Source: Capniomyces stellatus
Taxonomy: Eukaryota > Kickxellomycota > Harpellomycetes > Harpellales > Legeriomycetaceae
Direction: 5' to 3'
DNA length: 64,000 bases
Assembly: GCA_001661515.1 (NCBI GenBank)
Contig: LUVW01000035.1
Span: 1-64,000, forward strand
Below, one piece after another: positions 21,310-33,099 of the stretch. Position numbers and translations under genes: made by a program. The notes under the pieces were generated by a model. The model was not told the origin of the DNA, ran no database searches, and saw only the letters and a list, made by a program, of their open reading frames with translations. How positions within the stretch are numbered: the first letter of the stretch is position 1; every line of letters begins with the position of its first letter.

Positions 21310-22623
21310 TTACAAATTGAAGCCAAACTTTTTGTTTGACTTGGCTCTTAAATAAAATTGTGCTACTATAAGAATTACTGCAGAGATGGCGTAGCCTACT
21401 GCGCACATTACTGCCAGAGGCATATAGCTGTTGATGTTGGTAGACATGTCATAGAAAGTTCCAGCAATAGGTCCACCAATTATAAGTCCAATAGCGACAT
21501 ATACGAACAGAACGCCTATAACACCATTTAGCCTATTCTCCTCGTAGTGTCGACTCAGAATTGCTGGGACTATAGACAGGAAGGCAGCTGAAAACAGACC
21601 ATACAAAAATGAAAGAACCAATAGGGACTCGACACTTGTAGTAGTCAGCCAAATTGTTGGAACAATTATTGCAACAACGATGTCTGCAATGATTACCACG
21701 TTCATTTCACCCACGCGATCCGACAAGAACCCAAAAAGCAGGCTACCAACAACATTTCCAACATTTGTCAAAACAACAATCAGTGTTGACTGTGAACTCG
21801 TGGCACCTCGATCAGCTGCTGATGTAGGCAAATAGTATAACGGGCCGGTGTATGCGATATCAGCAAACAGCGTTGATATGCTCACAAGAAAAATGAATGG
21901 GTCGACAACAGCCGCTTTATCAAACACTTTCGACTTGGACCTGCCAGCTACTTTGATTCTGGGTCTCATAAAAAATCCAGAAACTGCCACCATGACAAAA
22001 ACAAATATTCCTGATATACGGAGCGCCCACTCAAAGCCGATCTTCTCGATGATTATCTGAGTAATAGGCGGTATCACCATACCTCCAATGCCACCACCAG
22101 AGTTTATTGCGCCCATGCCGAATCCCCGGTACTTGCTAAACCACAAAGGGATAATCGTTACTGAACACAAGAATGGCAACGATCCGCCCAAACCAAACAA
22201 CAGACCGTGGGTCAGAGCTGATTGCCACACCTTTACGCTAAATGATCCCAAAATCAACCCCAAAGCCGCAACCACTGCGCCAATCCACACCGTTTTCCTG
22301 TACCCCACATAATATATAATCGGCCCTGCGAATATAGAGCCAAAAAGAATCATCCCAAGTGAAACTGTCCCAATCCAACCAATATCTGCCCCTGGAACAC
22401 CAGAAAAGGTATCCAAGTAGACAGTTTGGTATATTCCGAATGCGTTTGCCATTCCTGTAATTGCTACATTTATCAACACACAAAAGAACAGCACCACAAA
22501 CGCATGCTTTCCGTCTTGGCCTACCTGCGATCCAACAACTTCTGTACTCGCATTGACTTCGCCATTTTTCCCACTCAGCTCCGTAGCATCTCTTCCATTA
22601 TTGCTGTGCGTTTCGCTCTTCAT
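21310..22623 (-). CDS. MFS transporter, monocarboxylate-porter-like (paralogue D)
   Basis: 437 residues from the ATG at 22623. The frame stays open 57 codons further upstream, but that extension is AT-driven and unlike the other copies, so the internal Met (MKSETHSNNG) is preferred. A polar tail of about 45 residues is followed by QDGKHAFVVLFFCVLINVAITGM entry sequence and about 12 membrane segments. The helix-5 motif is PLWFSKYRGFGMGAINSGGG. It ends NKKFGFNL. It belongs with A, F and G by the GIYQTVYLDTF stretch after helix 1 and by ADRGATSSQSTLIVVLTN in the second half. It is followed on the same strand by the divergent paralogue E. Confidence 0.88.
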   Translation of the reverse strand: MKSETHSNNGRDATELSGKNGEVNASTEVVGSQVGQDGKHAFVVLFFCVLINVAITGMANAFGIYQTVYLDTFSGVPGADIGWIGTVSLGMILFGSIFAGPIIYYVGYRKTVWIGAVVAALGLILGSFSVKVWQSALTHGLLFGLGGSLPFLCSVTIIPLWFSKYRGFGMGAINSGGGIGGMVIPPITQIIIEKIGFEWALRISGIFVFVMVAVSGFFMRPRIKVAGRSKSKVFDKAAVVDPFIFLVSISTLFADIAYTGPLYYLPTSAADRGATSSQSTLIVVLTNVGNVVGSLLFGFLSDRVGEMNVVIIADIVVAIIVPTIWLTTTSVESLLVLSFLYGLFSAAFLSIVPAILSRHYEENRLNGVIGVLFVYVAIGLIIGGPIAGTFYDMSTNINSYMPLAVMCAVGYAISAVILIVAQFYLRAKSNKKFGFNL

Positions 22624-24063
22624 AGTGCTCTTAAGTCTTACTTTTGCTATCTTTTCGCAATTTATTTGCTTTTGTCTATTATTATTTGCTGTGTTTAACC
22701 AAAACACGCCAACACATGTACCAACTTTTTTTTTACAAAGACCCCGAAATAGCGTTCGAATATATAGATTTGTATATACCTTTATTTGTATCAAAAATAA
22801 AAAAGAGTACTGTTTGGTTTATATACTTTACTATTTATAATACTTGGTCGGAAGTTGATACAACTATGCCTTAGTGTTGTCTTGGTTTCTGTTTTATTTA
22901 TAAGTGCATTCTATATGGGCTTTTACCTTTTGCACTTTACAATTTATCATCGAACTTATTATTTATCTCTTGGGTTTTTTTTTCCTTTTATTGTGATCTC
23001 TTGGTTTATTTGCCTTTTGATTTTTTTTTTTTCGTTGATCAGATTTAACTTTTTTTTATTCTTTTATTTATTCAGATTTTATTTTTTTTATTTTTGAAAT
23101 GTTTAGTTTTAATATTTTTTTTCATTGACCAGTTTTTTTACTTTTTCAACAAATATTTATAATATACTTTCTTTATTTGGAAAAATAGTAACTGATAATG
23201 ACAAATTGCTAATACTCAATATCAATCTGTTCAATCGTGCCCAATTGTTAACGTTTAGTTCTGTTTAGGTCTTTGTTGTAAACAAACATTGGCTGTTGCT
23301 TTTCCGATACTTTCCCTTTGTGATTAAATGTTAAAGATGATACCAAGAGGATATTAGAACAGTAACAACTCCATCCTTGCGGTGGATTGACAATAAACCG
23401 ATTTAAGTTATGAAGAACTATAAAAAATGTATTGATTAGTCACACTTTAATGTGAGGTCTTGGTAGGTGAGTGAAAATGTGTCACAAATCAATAATATCA
23501 AAAGTCCAGCTACATTCACAGAACCCGTTATTGTATATGCACTAGTATATTAAGCGTTTGACAAAGATGCTTGTTATTGCAAAGAAAATATTAAGCTCAC
23601 ACCTTTCCTACTCATTTTATGTGTGAATACTGGTTGTAAAACGGCACTCCGCTCGTAAGTTCCCAAAATTGTGACTGCGACAAAATTCACAAGCCAAATA
23701 CTATTAAACATTGAGCTAATCAGTAACTAAATCTCTTAATGACAGCTTTAGATCAATTTAGGGTGGGATTGGTGGGCTTATGGAAAGTAAAAGCAAATAT
23801 ACCACTGTGGAGAGTTTGTTGAGCCAAATTTTACTTTCTACAGATCATGTTCTATGCTTGGTGGAAGCAACCAATAAAGCAATATTATTCATCTATTCGC
23901 CAATATACCTAGTTTATCCTTATTGCATTTTAACAGTGAGTAATTGGTAGCAATATACAAGAAATTAATAAAGAGTAGGAGACAAAAATAGCGAAATGCA
24001 AGCAAGTAAAAACTTTATGACTGATCTACATTGTTGGAATAGTCGCGATTTCAAGAAAAATAT
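22624..24063. other. Intergenic region between MFS genes D and E
   Basis: About 1.4 kb. The part nearest D (about 22960-23160) is extremely T-rich on the plus strand, that is poly(dA) on D's coding strand, as in many fungal nucleosome-free promoters. No gene is supported. Confidence 0.5.
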
Positions 24064-25371
24064 TCAAATCGTGGGGCCATCTATTCCAGGTTTTACTCTT
24101 CTCGAGTAGTATTGCGTCAAAAAGAAACTTACCGAGGAAATGACCAAGCCAACTGCGGTAAAAACCGACAGCGGTATATGATTTCCTATGTTGCTAGACA
24201 GTGTGTATAGGTACCCACTAAACGGTCCACTGATTGCAAGACCTAGCGAGATAAAAACAAATAAGACAGTGATAGCCTCGGCAGAATCCTTTGAGGGGAG
24301 TTTTTTACTCAAAACTGAAGCAACTATGCACAAAAAAGGCGACGAGAAAAAGCCGTAAAGGAACGAAAGACCCATTGCTGCCTCTGGGCTATGAGTCCCA
24401 ATCCAGATAATTGGAACCAGTAAAGATGCGATGGAGTTTGAAACAATAATCACATTAATTTCGCCAAATTTGTCGGATGCCATTCCTAGTAATATACCGC
24501 CTGTAACCTTTCCAAAGTTCAGCAAAGTAACTGCAGTTTTGTTCTGCAACTCTGTCGATCCCCTTGCGGAAACTACTTTGGGTATGTAGCTCATTGGAGT
24601 TGTGACAACAAGGTCGCCAAAAAATGTTGAAAGACATATAGATATCACGAATGGGTTGGACAGTTGCTTTATCACGAAATTGTCAAATATCCTGGTGTAA
24701 ATAGTTCCAAGTAATTTATATTTGAGCCCGGGATCGGATTCCTTCGCTTTATCACAAGCCTTGCTGTGAATCGCTTCGTTAATCTCTGTTTTTCTTTCGG
24801 CTAAGAAATATGAAGATACTGATACCAAAGCAAACACAAAAAGAGCGTGTATCCGAAGCGTCCATGGAAATCCCACTTTATCAATTAAGACTATTGAGAT
24901 TGGTGCAATTGCCATGCCCCCAAGCGCGGCGCCTGAGTTTATGATACCCAAGCTTAGGCTCTTGTACTTGTCAAACCAGGTGGTGACTATTATAACTCCG
25001 CAGTAAATGGGCAACGAGGAGCCCAGTCCAAACAAGAATCCATGGGTAAGTATCGACACCCACAAATTTACAGAGTATGACGCCGTGAAAATACCGAGCG
25101 CTGCTATAAATCCGCCAATAAACGTGGAAGCTCTAAACCCAATTTTGTAGGCTACTATTTTAGCAAATATGGAAAAAAAAAGGGAGACGGCAAGTCCTAA
25201 AGTGGCGATAACGCCAATACTAGATACCTTGTTTTCTTTGCCATAAATGGATAAATATATTGTAAAATATGCTGGAAAGGCAAATAAAGACCCAGAAATC
25301 GCAATTTTAACCGCAGTACACGCAACCAGCATCAAAACAGCTCTTTTCCCGTCTTTGGGCTGCACCGACAT
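24064..25371 (-). CDS. MFS transporter, monocarboxylate-porter-like, divergent (paralogue E)
   Basis: An intronless frame of 435 residues. It is the most diverged copy: the N-terminal tail is only about 8 residues (MSVQPKDGK), helix 1 carries GSLFAFPAYFTIYLSIY in place of the usual FGIYQ stretch, and the central loop between the two six-helix halves is longer and charged (about residues 190-235, including AIHSKACDKAKESDPG). The helix-5 motif is TWFDKYKSLSLGIINSGAA. The C-terminus, SRRVKPGIDGPTI, lacks the LGY ending shared by several other copies. The long loop and altered helix 1 suggest a different substrate or regulation (inference). The MFS/MCH-like family is still clear from the helix-5 element and overall layout. 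Confidence 0.86.
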   Translation of the reverse strand: MSVQPKDGKRAVLMLVACTAVKIAISGSLFAFPAYFTIYLSIYGKENKVSSIGVIATLGLAVSLFFSIFAKIVAYKIGFRASTFIGGFIAALGIFTASYSVNLWVSILTHGFLFGLGSSLPIYCGVIIVTTWFDKYKSLSLGIINSGAALGGMAIAPISIVLIDKVGFPWTLRIHALFVFALVSVSSYFLAERKTEINEAIHSKACDKAKESDPGLKYKLLGTIYTRIFDNFVIKQLSNPFVISICLSTFFGDLVVTTPMSYIPKVVSARGSTELQNKTAVTLLNFGKVTGGILLGMASDKFGEINVIIVSNSIASLLVPIIWIGTHSPEAAMGLSFLYGFFSSPFLCIVASVLSKKLPSKDSAEAITVLFVFISLGLAISGPFSGYLYTLSSNIGNHIPLSVFTAVGLVISSVSFFLTQYYSRRVKPGIDGPTI

Positions 25372-27345
25372 TATTTACCTTTACCTGGGTGTTGCGTTTG
25401 TATATTTATTTTTGCCAAAATTCGCTTTATACATACACTTGTGGTTGTAGATAGTTTGGTTTTGGTCTTATAGGCGAGTGGTAGTGACTAAGTCGTAGGC
25501 TGCTGGTACTGGTTAATGCTTGATAGCGTTTGGCAATGATATATACTAAATACCGTATTGTTATTGCAGTTTTGATTTTAGTGAACCAAGTGTTGTGCGA
25601 TTTATATACTGATGTGAATAGAAAGGGTATGAGTGAGGTTTTCGATGTTTGTGGCTAATAATGGGCTGTGCAAACATGCTCAAAGCGTTGTTGATTTTTG
25701 ATACATATATGTGCAGGTTTAGACTTTTATTTCGTATAGTAAATAATAACAGAGAATACCATTGGTTTGATTTTGCGATAACAGGTACTTTGGTGTCTTA
25801 AGGGCTTGTTACTTTTGCGCAAACATTGCGCAAACATTGCGTCATTTCTGTTTCAACTCATACAAGCTTCTTTATCGAATGCGTAGGATGCTTTGTTCCG
25901 GTTTACTTGATTGATATTGGTCCAATACAATCCCTGTAAGCAACATTAGTAAATCCGCAAACCCAGTTAGGTAGTTCAAATCATTAATGTTAACAATAGG
26001 CATTCGAGTAATAAATATATAAATTAGAGTAAATAGAGTATATATCAAGCCAAAATACTTTTCATAATAAAGAAAAAAAAATGTAACAAGGCCCCGCGTG
26101 TGTGCTTTAGATTTTGGTTTGCGCTTGTTTTGTTGTCTTGGCTGGTGTAAGCAGGCTACAACTAAGATGTCTTTCCACTAGCCAAGTTGGGCAGTGGAAG
26201 TTGAAAGAATGGTGGGATAAATAATGGGGTGCACCAGAGCTTATAAAGCCAGGGGGGTGCAGTTGTCAAAAGACCCTGTGAGTGTCAGTTGTTTTTTTTT
26301 TTTACGTACTGTGATTTATAACGATAATGAACAAGAGGGGAAGTGGTATATATTTTTGGAGCTTTGACCCTCTTGAGTTTAAAAACCCAAGTTGCATTAT
26401 CTGGGTGAGGTTAATACAAATGATGTGAGTGTTTGTTTGAATCTAGACTAAATCATGTGACGCCTACATTGATATTATTTAAAGGTCACATAAAGTGAAA
26501 TGTGTTGATAGGCTCAATGAATAAAGTTTATGATGTTTTGTTGGCGGGAAATTATCAAAATTTCTGGAGAAGGATTGGTTGATTAGGTGCATCATTTTGT
26601 TGAGACCAATGGCCAGTGGCATGATTAGAGCGCGACAACAAGTTAGGAGGGGATCTTGTGGTGAAGTACGATTAAGTGTTATTTTCTTGGCTACTTTAGG
26701 AAATTCCGAATCATTTTCCATCAAGGTTTACTATTACTGTTTTATTACTGCTTTTATTAATTTGTTTCTAATATGAGCCAAGTTCTACATTTGGATTTAA
26801 ACTTAAATTTGTGTTGACGTTTATGTTAATGTTAATGTTAATGTTTATTGGCAACATTAACGTGACTTTTGGTAGTGGTTTTTTAGATTAAAAGAATAAA
26901 AAGTGAGAAATAAGAGATTAAGTAGAGAAAAAAGATTTGAATTAGTGAACCATATCCAATAAAAAATGCAGTATTATTTTCAGCCCAGGGCTGCAATTTA
27001 AGAACACAAATAGGTATTGGACAAAAAAAAACACTGATGAAATTAAGAGCAAAATCTGGCCAATATTTCTGCAACAATAAAAAAAAATGTTGCCGAAACC
27101 AACACTGCTTCTCCCACTGGGATATTTTCAAACAAAGTTCAAAGAAATGCAATAGATTAAAAAGCGTGAGATATAAAGGCTCCTTGATTCTGGGCAAAGA
27201 GTTAAATTTACGCTTTTTAATTACCTGCACCTTAGTTATAACAAAGCACAACTCGATAATTTTAAAAATAAGAGACTTATGAAGTGCAAATTAGAATAAA
27301 TAGCAAACGATAGAGCGACCATAATTGGCCAAGGTAAAAGCTGGA
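25372..27345. other. Intergenic region, MFS gene E to lipase
   Basis: About 2 kb. It contains the TTGCGCAAACA repeat at 25815-25841, a degenerate TTAATG tract near 26820-26845 and an unassigned, relatively GC-rich island around 26560-26730. That island is open on both strands (81 codons minus, 65 codons plus) but has no motif I recognise; it could be a decayed mobile-element fragment. Confidence 0.5.
25815..25841. promoter_or_regulatory. Tandem TTGCGCAAACA repeat, possible bZIP sites
   Basis: TTGCGCAAACA occurs twice in tandem and is followed by TTGCG. Each unit contains the palindrome TTGCGCAA, the classic C/EBP-type half-site pair. It lies about 445 bp upstream of paralogue E. A regulatory role is inferred from sequence alone. 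Confidence 0.35.
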
Positions 27346-29313
27346 ATGAACAAGATAGCATTAGAACATTGGGCACTGCAAGTACTAAGCAGTTTAAAGA
27401 GACTAGGCGGCAAGAAGCTGTGGAAAGCAATCGTAAACGGGAGGATAATAGCAGGAATCAATGACGACAATAGGGGATGGCTGATAAAATGGAATGAAGG
27501 CAGAGAATGTAAATCTGAGGCGTTGGAGAGCAAACAAGAAGATTCAAGGCCAAGACGTAATGTGGCTGGTGAGGATGTGGCTGTAAGGAAAGTGGGTGGC
27601 GAGAGGATAGAACTACCGGTAACGCCGATTTATATAGCACCAAGGAATCCGATAATTCTGTGCCATGGTAAGTTTGTTGGAACTTTGAACTGAAATATTT
27701 ATAAAGGATTTGTCAAGAGGCAAAAAAAGTAATATATAAAGTAAAATAAAAATAAAAACTAAAATCGAGTATGAAATGTTTGACTTATAGGATTGTATGG
27801 GTTTGACGTTAAAGGTAGATAATCATACACACATACATACATACATACATACATACATACATACATACATACATACGAAAGCAGTAGATAACATCGACAT
27901 ACCCGAGAATCGAGTATAGGGGCGATATATGCAAGAATAAAGTAATTTATTGATGCTAAATTGTGAATAGGGCCGTCATCGATGCCGTTTTTGCAAGTGC
28001 ATTACTGGACGGGCATCAAAGAGGCGCTGGAGAAGCTAGGGGCAAAAGTGATGGTGGCGCGGGTTTCGGGGACAGGGGGGATAAGGAGAAGGGCAACCGA
28101 GTTGCACGAGTCGATTCAAAGCCGGGTTTGCGGAGAAAAGAGGGGGATGCAGGTTAACCTGGTGGGGCACTCGATGGGGGGGCTGGATGGGCGGTACTTG
28201 ATTAGCCATATTTTGCCAAACACAGAGGCTTTATACTCTGTTGGGTCGTTAACAACGCTGTCAACGCCTCACCTTGGCAGTCCGTTTATGGATTGGTGCC
28301 AGTCGCACTTGGGGTTGGGAAACATTCAGGAAGAAAACCTATTTTTTGGGAAAAAGGGGGGAGAGAAAAGCGGAGAACGAACGAGCACTAAAGTCCCAGA
28401 GACAGAAAGAAGCGCAAACTCACGGGTAGATAGGCAGATAGCGATGATAATAAAGACTGTGGTACAAGCAAAGCAGGAGCCAGAAACGGGAGGAGGCAAA
28501 AGCGAGAGTTTGCAGTATACCTTAAGGGATGTTAAAGCGGACGATGAGAGGCTAGGGGAGTTTGTGGGAGTTTTGAGGACAATTATGAGGTCAAAGCATT
28601 GGGACAAAAATGCAGGCGCAGGCATGGGAGTGGGTATGGGCCTAGAATCCAGTGCCAACACCAACGTGAGGCTTGTGTCCAGTTTAGATGGTGCATATTC
28701 TGGCAGGTTGGGTGGGAGAACAGAACTTTTGAAAGCGGGGGATTTGGGGTGGGGAGTTGTTGGGGGGACGTATTTGAGCCAGACGGTTGTGTTGCTTCGG
28801 CAGTTGATGCTTAGGCTTATGCATGTGGTTGATACTCCGGCCTACGCCTGCCTAACAACCAGCTTTTGCCAGAACGTATTCAACCCAAACACGCCAATGG
28901 ACCAGAACGTAAAGTATTTCTCGTATGGCGCGAAAATAAACCACGACCAAATCGCATCGCGCCTGACAACTTCAACTCTTTGGTTTCCTCACAACGTTGT
29001 TTATAAGGCTGAGGGCGATAACGATGGTTTTGTGAGTCTGAAGTCTGCTACCTACGGCGAGTATATCGAAACTCTGCCTTGCGACCACTACGACTTGACC
29101 AACAAGAACAGGATTGCGAATATATACCGCCTCTTGTCAAAGGGGTTTGGCATCTTTAATACCTCTTCATCGACCACCAAATTGCCAGCATTGTCTGATT
29201 TTGATGACTATAATACACACAACTCACAGTCCAGCACTTTGGCCGACTCATCCTTTAACCCTATAGAATTCTATGTACGGATGGCCACTAGACTTTACAA
29301 CTATGGGTTTTAA
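27346..29313 (+). CDS. Secondary-type lipase (alpha/beta hydrolase), three exons
   Basis: Predicted acylglycerol lipase of 562 residues. Exons: 27346-27667, 27791-27814 and 27971-29313. The 24-nt middle exon restores the oxyanion motif: exon 1 ends NPIILCHG and the join reads on as LYGFDVKGPSSMPFLQVHYW, in phase at both junctions. The nucleophile is Ser183 in GHSMGG. Asp465 or Asp467 in GDNDGFVS and His488 in CDHYDL complete the triad. Residues of about 225-330 form a charged, low-complexity insertion with no family counterpart that I know. No clear signal peptide: the N-terminus MNKIALEHWALQVLSSL could be an amphipathic or membrane-associating helix, so the enzyme may act on intracellular lipid. 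The start is the first ATG in the open frame. Donors are GTAAGT and the weaker GTAGAT. Confidence 0.88.
27831..27876. repeat. (ACAT)n microsatellite in lipase intron 2
   Basis: About 11.5 tandem ACAT units within the 156-nt intron 27815-27970. It accounts for nearly a third of the intron and should be length-polymorphic. Confidence 0.92.
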
Positions 29314-31611
29314 CGCCCCTTATAGAATTTGCTTTTTTCCCTCCTCCTTTATTATGATATTTTCGTTGTTTGGTTTGTTTTTTTGGTTTCTATACTATTG
29401 ATCTGTACTTTTATAATTGAATTATTTTTTCTACTTTTTAACATAAAAATTGCTATTGAGGTTGTTGGTATCTTGTTATACTTTGATATACAACTATTTT
29501 ACTGCTGCCAATGCGGAGAGTATTGGCGTTTGAAGCCTGAATGGACAAACTTGGATCCTGAGCTGTACGCAGCTAATACCATGCTGTTGTTCATCTCTTG
29601 CAGGGCCCAAAGTTGGAAATCACACACACCCTTGGAGTAAAAATATTATAAATACTAATTATTGGCTAAATAATAGTAATAATAACTACATAAGAACAGA
29701 TTATAGAAATAAAGTGCGCTAATAGCATGTCTAATTTGAGGGGGTGAGGGGTACCTGTTTGAGAAGTTAGTTGTAAAAATAATAATACTGGGCTATTAAT
29801 AAATTAAACTCGGCGCGGGTTGTTGAAATTATTTGGTTTGATCAACAATAGGATGATTTAATTCAATGAGAATTGGTTTGGGAAATTAGTCACTTGATTT
29901 GGGTATCTTTTGATCAACTTGCTCATTTGAGGGTTGATTAACTAGGATTTATGGCTTGAGTTTTTTATGTTGGCGTTTTGCTGGCAACACAAGGACTTGC
30001 ATTAGTAACCAAACTACTTTTTTTTACACCATCGAAAATGGGCTGAAACTGATGAGCAATTTCAGAAAACCATCGAGAGGGAATGCTGAAGTGGGAAAAT
30101 TAAATACAGATGCGGTTTTTTTTGGTTGGTTTACTGTCGAATGGATGTGTATTTATTTTTGTCTGTAATTTGAACAGCCAACTACAATGTCAGGTCGACG
30201 GCCAAGCGTTGTAAATATAACGAGTTTTGCAACAAGCAGTTTTTCATCAACCAGCTTCTATTGAGTTCTACATATTTCTACTTGACCAGCTATGCCGTTT
30301 ATCGACAAAGGTGAGTAAACAAAGCCGACTTTGCTGTCCAAGCTGCATTGGCATTTTGTACTGTACTCACACTTGTTTCTGGTAATTTAAAAATAAAATA
30401 AAATAAAGTTGTATCCAAAGCTGAAGACGAGTGGAATTCAGTACAGTTCGATAAGGAATGAAGGTCCCATGGTTTTTTTCTTTGTCAAGTATAGTTGGGT
30501 TGAATGTAATAGTGGTAAAGCAAGAAGGGATTGGGTGTGATGGTGGTAAAGCAAAAAGGGGTTGGGTGTGATAGTGGGGTAATGCAAGGAGGGGATTCAA
30601 TGTACTAGTTTCGCAAGAGAGTTTTTGGCTTGCTACTAACGACGTTTTTTCAACACAGATGTTATAAAGGAACAGAGTTTAGACGTTTAACTTTGCTATT
30701 TGGGGAAGGTGGTTCTGGTCTTTGAATATAACACAGCCTCTTCTGCCAAGCTGCAGCCAAATAGAAGCAGCAAGAACAAAACTCAGATTGAGTCGAGTTG
30801 TTTGGCTTTAACTGTATATGTTGTAGATTATCAAACTGCGGGTTTAATGAGGTCATTTTTAAATTGCAAAAGTGCTTATCCAATTGTACATGACTTTTGA
30901 TAAATAATAAAAAGATGACAGTGGTAGTAATTGAATATGAAATGTTTGGTGATACAATTAGTTTTTCAACCAATTAGCCAAATTTGAGGTGATTTGAAAA
31001 GATGGGTTATATAATAATTTTTCGTTGTTGAATTGGGTTATATAATATATCTCTGTTGAATTAAGAAGGATCATGTACAGTTTTTTTTTATTTGGAAGAA
31101 ATGGAAATGTGCAAATGAAATTCGGCAATTCATTTTTTTAGAAATAGGAAATGGGTTTAAGTTGAAAAAGCTTTTGCTAGACTCTGCTAGGATGTCGGGT
31201 GAATCGGTAGTTAATAACCAAGTGAAATTTAAACATAGTGTCGGATGGCAAATCCTTGTCGGGCCAACAGCAGAGAATGGTAGCAGTAAAATAAAAGGTA
31301 AAGGATAATGGGTAATGGAAAGCTAGAGACTGAATTCAATTAATTTAGCGAGAGTTTGTTTGTGAAAGATGACTGAAACAGGTTAATAAGGTTGGAGACG
31401 TTTTTTTTTTTCAGGTTTATAAAGGTTTTAAATGACAGGTTTGTAGTTAAATTGGATGATTTTCAATTTAGCTGCGAACTACGATGGAGGCAAATAAAAA
31501 AAAGTAGTGTTGATGAAAAAGTTAGTAAAGTAAGATTGGACAAAGGGAAAGGAAAAAGAGTGTTGGAGATTGCCAATAGTACATTTGATTGAGACTCAAT
31601 AACAATAGTAA

Positions 31612-31641
31612 CCAAAAACAGTTACTAGTGACTGTTTTTGG
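31612..31641. repeat. Near-perfect 30-bp palindrome
   Basis: Arms CCAAAAACAGT and ACTGTTTTTGG flank TACTAGTG, whose core ACTAGT is itself palindromic; only one T/G pair breaks the symmetry. It could extrude as a cruciform or bind a dimeric protein. Confidence 0.8.
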
Positions 31642-32121
31642 ATTAATCAGTGTAAAGTTGGACAAAAACCTCGTGAAATTGTTTAACAAGCAACAAAAGA
31701 CTGGTGTAGATCAGCAAATGCTTTGAAACTATTTGCTTATTGATTGTTTTGCAAACAAACAGAAATTAAAGAAAAGACAAAGCCGCTCCGCTAAATAGAT
31801 TAGTGCAGAGGTAAATAGCAAAGGGTAGCAGCGAATCAGAACTTGGAGAGCCCTAATAAGTAAACAGAAATTGCAAATATTGAAATGGTGTACTGGAGAC
31901 TATTGGGTAGGAAAATATATTTTTTTTAGCGATGAATTCGATGATGATTAAATAAACCCCAACCTCAATTAAATTAGTTTAGAAAAGGGTAATAGGAGGG
32001 AAAAAAAAAGCGGAAATAAGAAACGAATAAAAGCTGGGAATTGGTGAAAAAGAAAGACAAAAGGTACTTGATAAACAAAAGAGCAAGTGATGATTTGTGC
32101 GTGGAATTTAAATATAAATTC

Positions 32122-32158
32122 AAATTGACACTAAATTAATTTAATTTAATGTCAATTT
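32122..32158. repeat. 9-bp inverted repeat
   Basis: AAATTGACA at 32122-32130 and its complement TGTCAATTT at 32150-32158, with a 19-nt A/T-only spacer apart from one C. No function is evident. Confidence 0.65.
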
Positions 32159-33099
32159 AAAGGGAAGAGATAATATGACAATGAAAAGGAAAGGGCTAAT
32201 ATTGCGATAGCTGTTTATAGACAATCAGAGAGGGGCCAATTGGAAATGAGTAAATACCTATTGAGATGATATTTAAAGCATTAGAAAGAGGCAAGAATTG
32301 ACTTTTTACAATAGAAGAAAAAGAGGAAAAAAAAAAATAATCCTAATATAGTAAGTCAAAAGTTTGAGCTGAAAAAAAGTGATTGTGAAGAGCTAAATCA
32401 AATTAGGTTGGTTTAAAGAGAGTAAAGTAGGCCAAATAATTGGGCAATGAAAAGAGAAATATGACAAAAGTTGACCAAGTTGACATTGGAGTGATACGAA
32501 TTTAGGGTTTGGTAAAGTAAAAAAAGTGGTCAATAAAAAAAAATAAAAAGAAAAAATCAATAAATTAGCGAGAAACTGAACAAGATGATTTGACAATAAA
32601 AAAAAAGTTGAAACTGAGTTGAGAGATATTTTTAATACCAAGTTAAAGAAATGATTTTATTGGATTAATAGACGACTTGTAAAAAAAAAATTATATTTAA
32701 AATTTTTTTTTTACAGTTTAAAAAAGAGTTGGAGTAAAAAAAGTGTTTTATAGGTAGAATTCACTTGGCAAAATGATAACAAAAAAAAAAAAAAGTTGAC
32801 AAGGTAAAAAAAGGAATTGTACATGAGGATTTTGAATAACAGAAAAATGGAAAAAAAAGAAAAAAAAGTATAAATATAGAAAGATATGAAGAATGTATAA
32901 TAGAAGAAAACCCAACAACCAAGATATAGTTTTATTTGATATTAAAGATAATAGAAAGAGGAAAAGGGGATCATAAAGAAGAATAAATTCCTGTTGGGTT
33001 AATAATATTTATAGAAAGGTTAGTTATTAAGAAAAAAGAGAAAGGCAATAGCAATAATCAAAAGCCAAATAGAAGAAAAGAAAAAAAGAGAGAGAGAAA

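Larger units (their letters stand above)
29314..33099. other. Intergenic region, lipase to ABC transporter
   Basis: About 3.8 kb. From about 29700 the plus strand is increasingly purine-rich, and by 32000-33100 it is mostly A/G with long poly(A) runs. It holds hairpins at 31612-31641 and 32122-32158. A slightly GC-richer stretch at 29500-29640 is open on both strands, without recognisable motifs. Confidence 0.5.

Noticed and set aside
27831..27876. CRISPR-like repeat array
   Set aside because: Simple ACAT microsatellite with no spacers, inside a spliceosomal intron.
27982..29313. Lipase as a one-exon 443-residue protein
   Set aside because: It lacks the HG oxyanion motif, which exons at 27346-27667 and 27791-27814 supply in phase.
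29329..29640. 103-codon plus-strand frame after the lipase
   Set aside because: The first half is poly-aromatic AT-driven sequence; the second half is odd (CCQCGEYWRLKPEW) but open on both strands and without a known domain.
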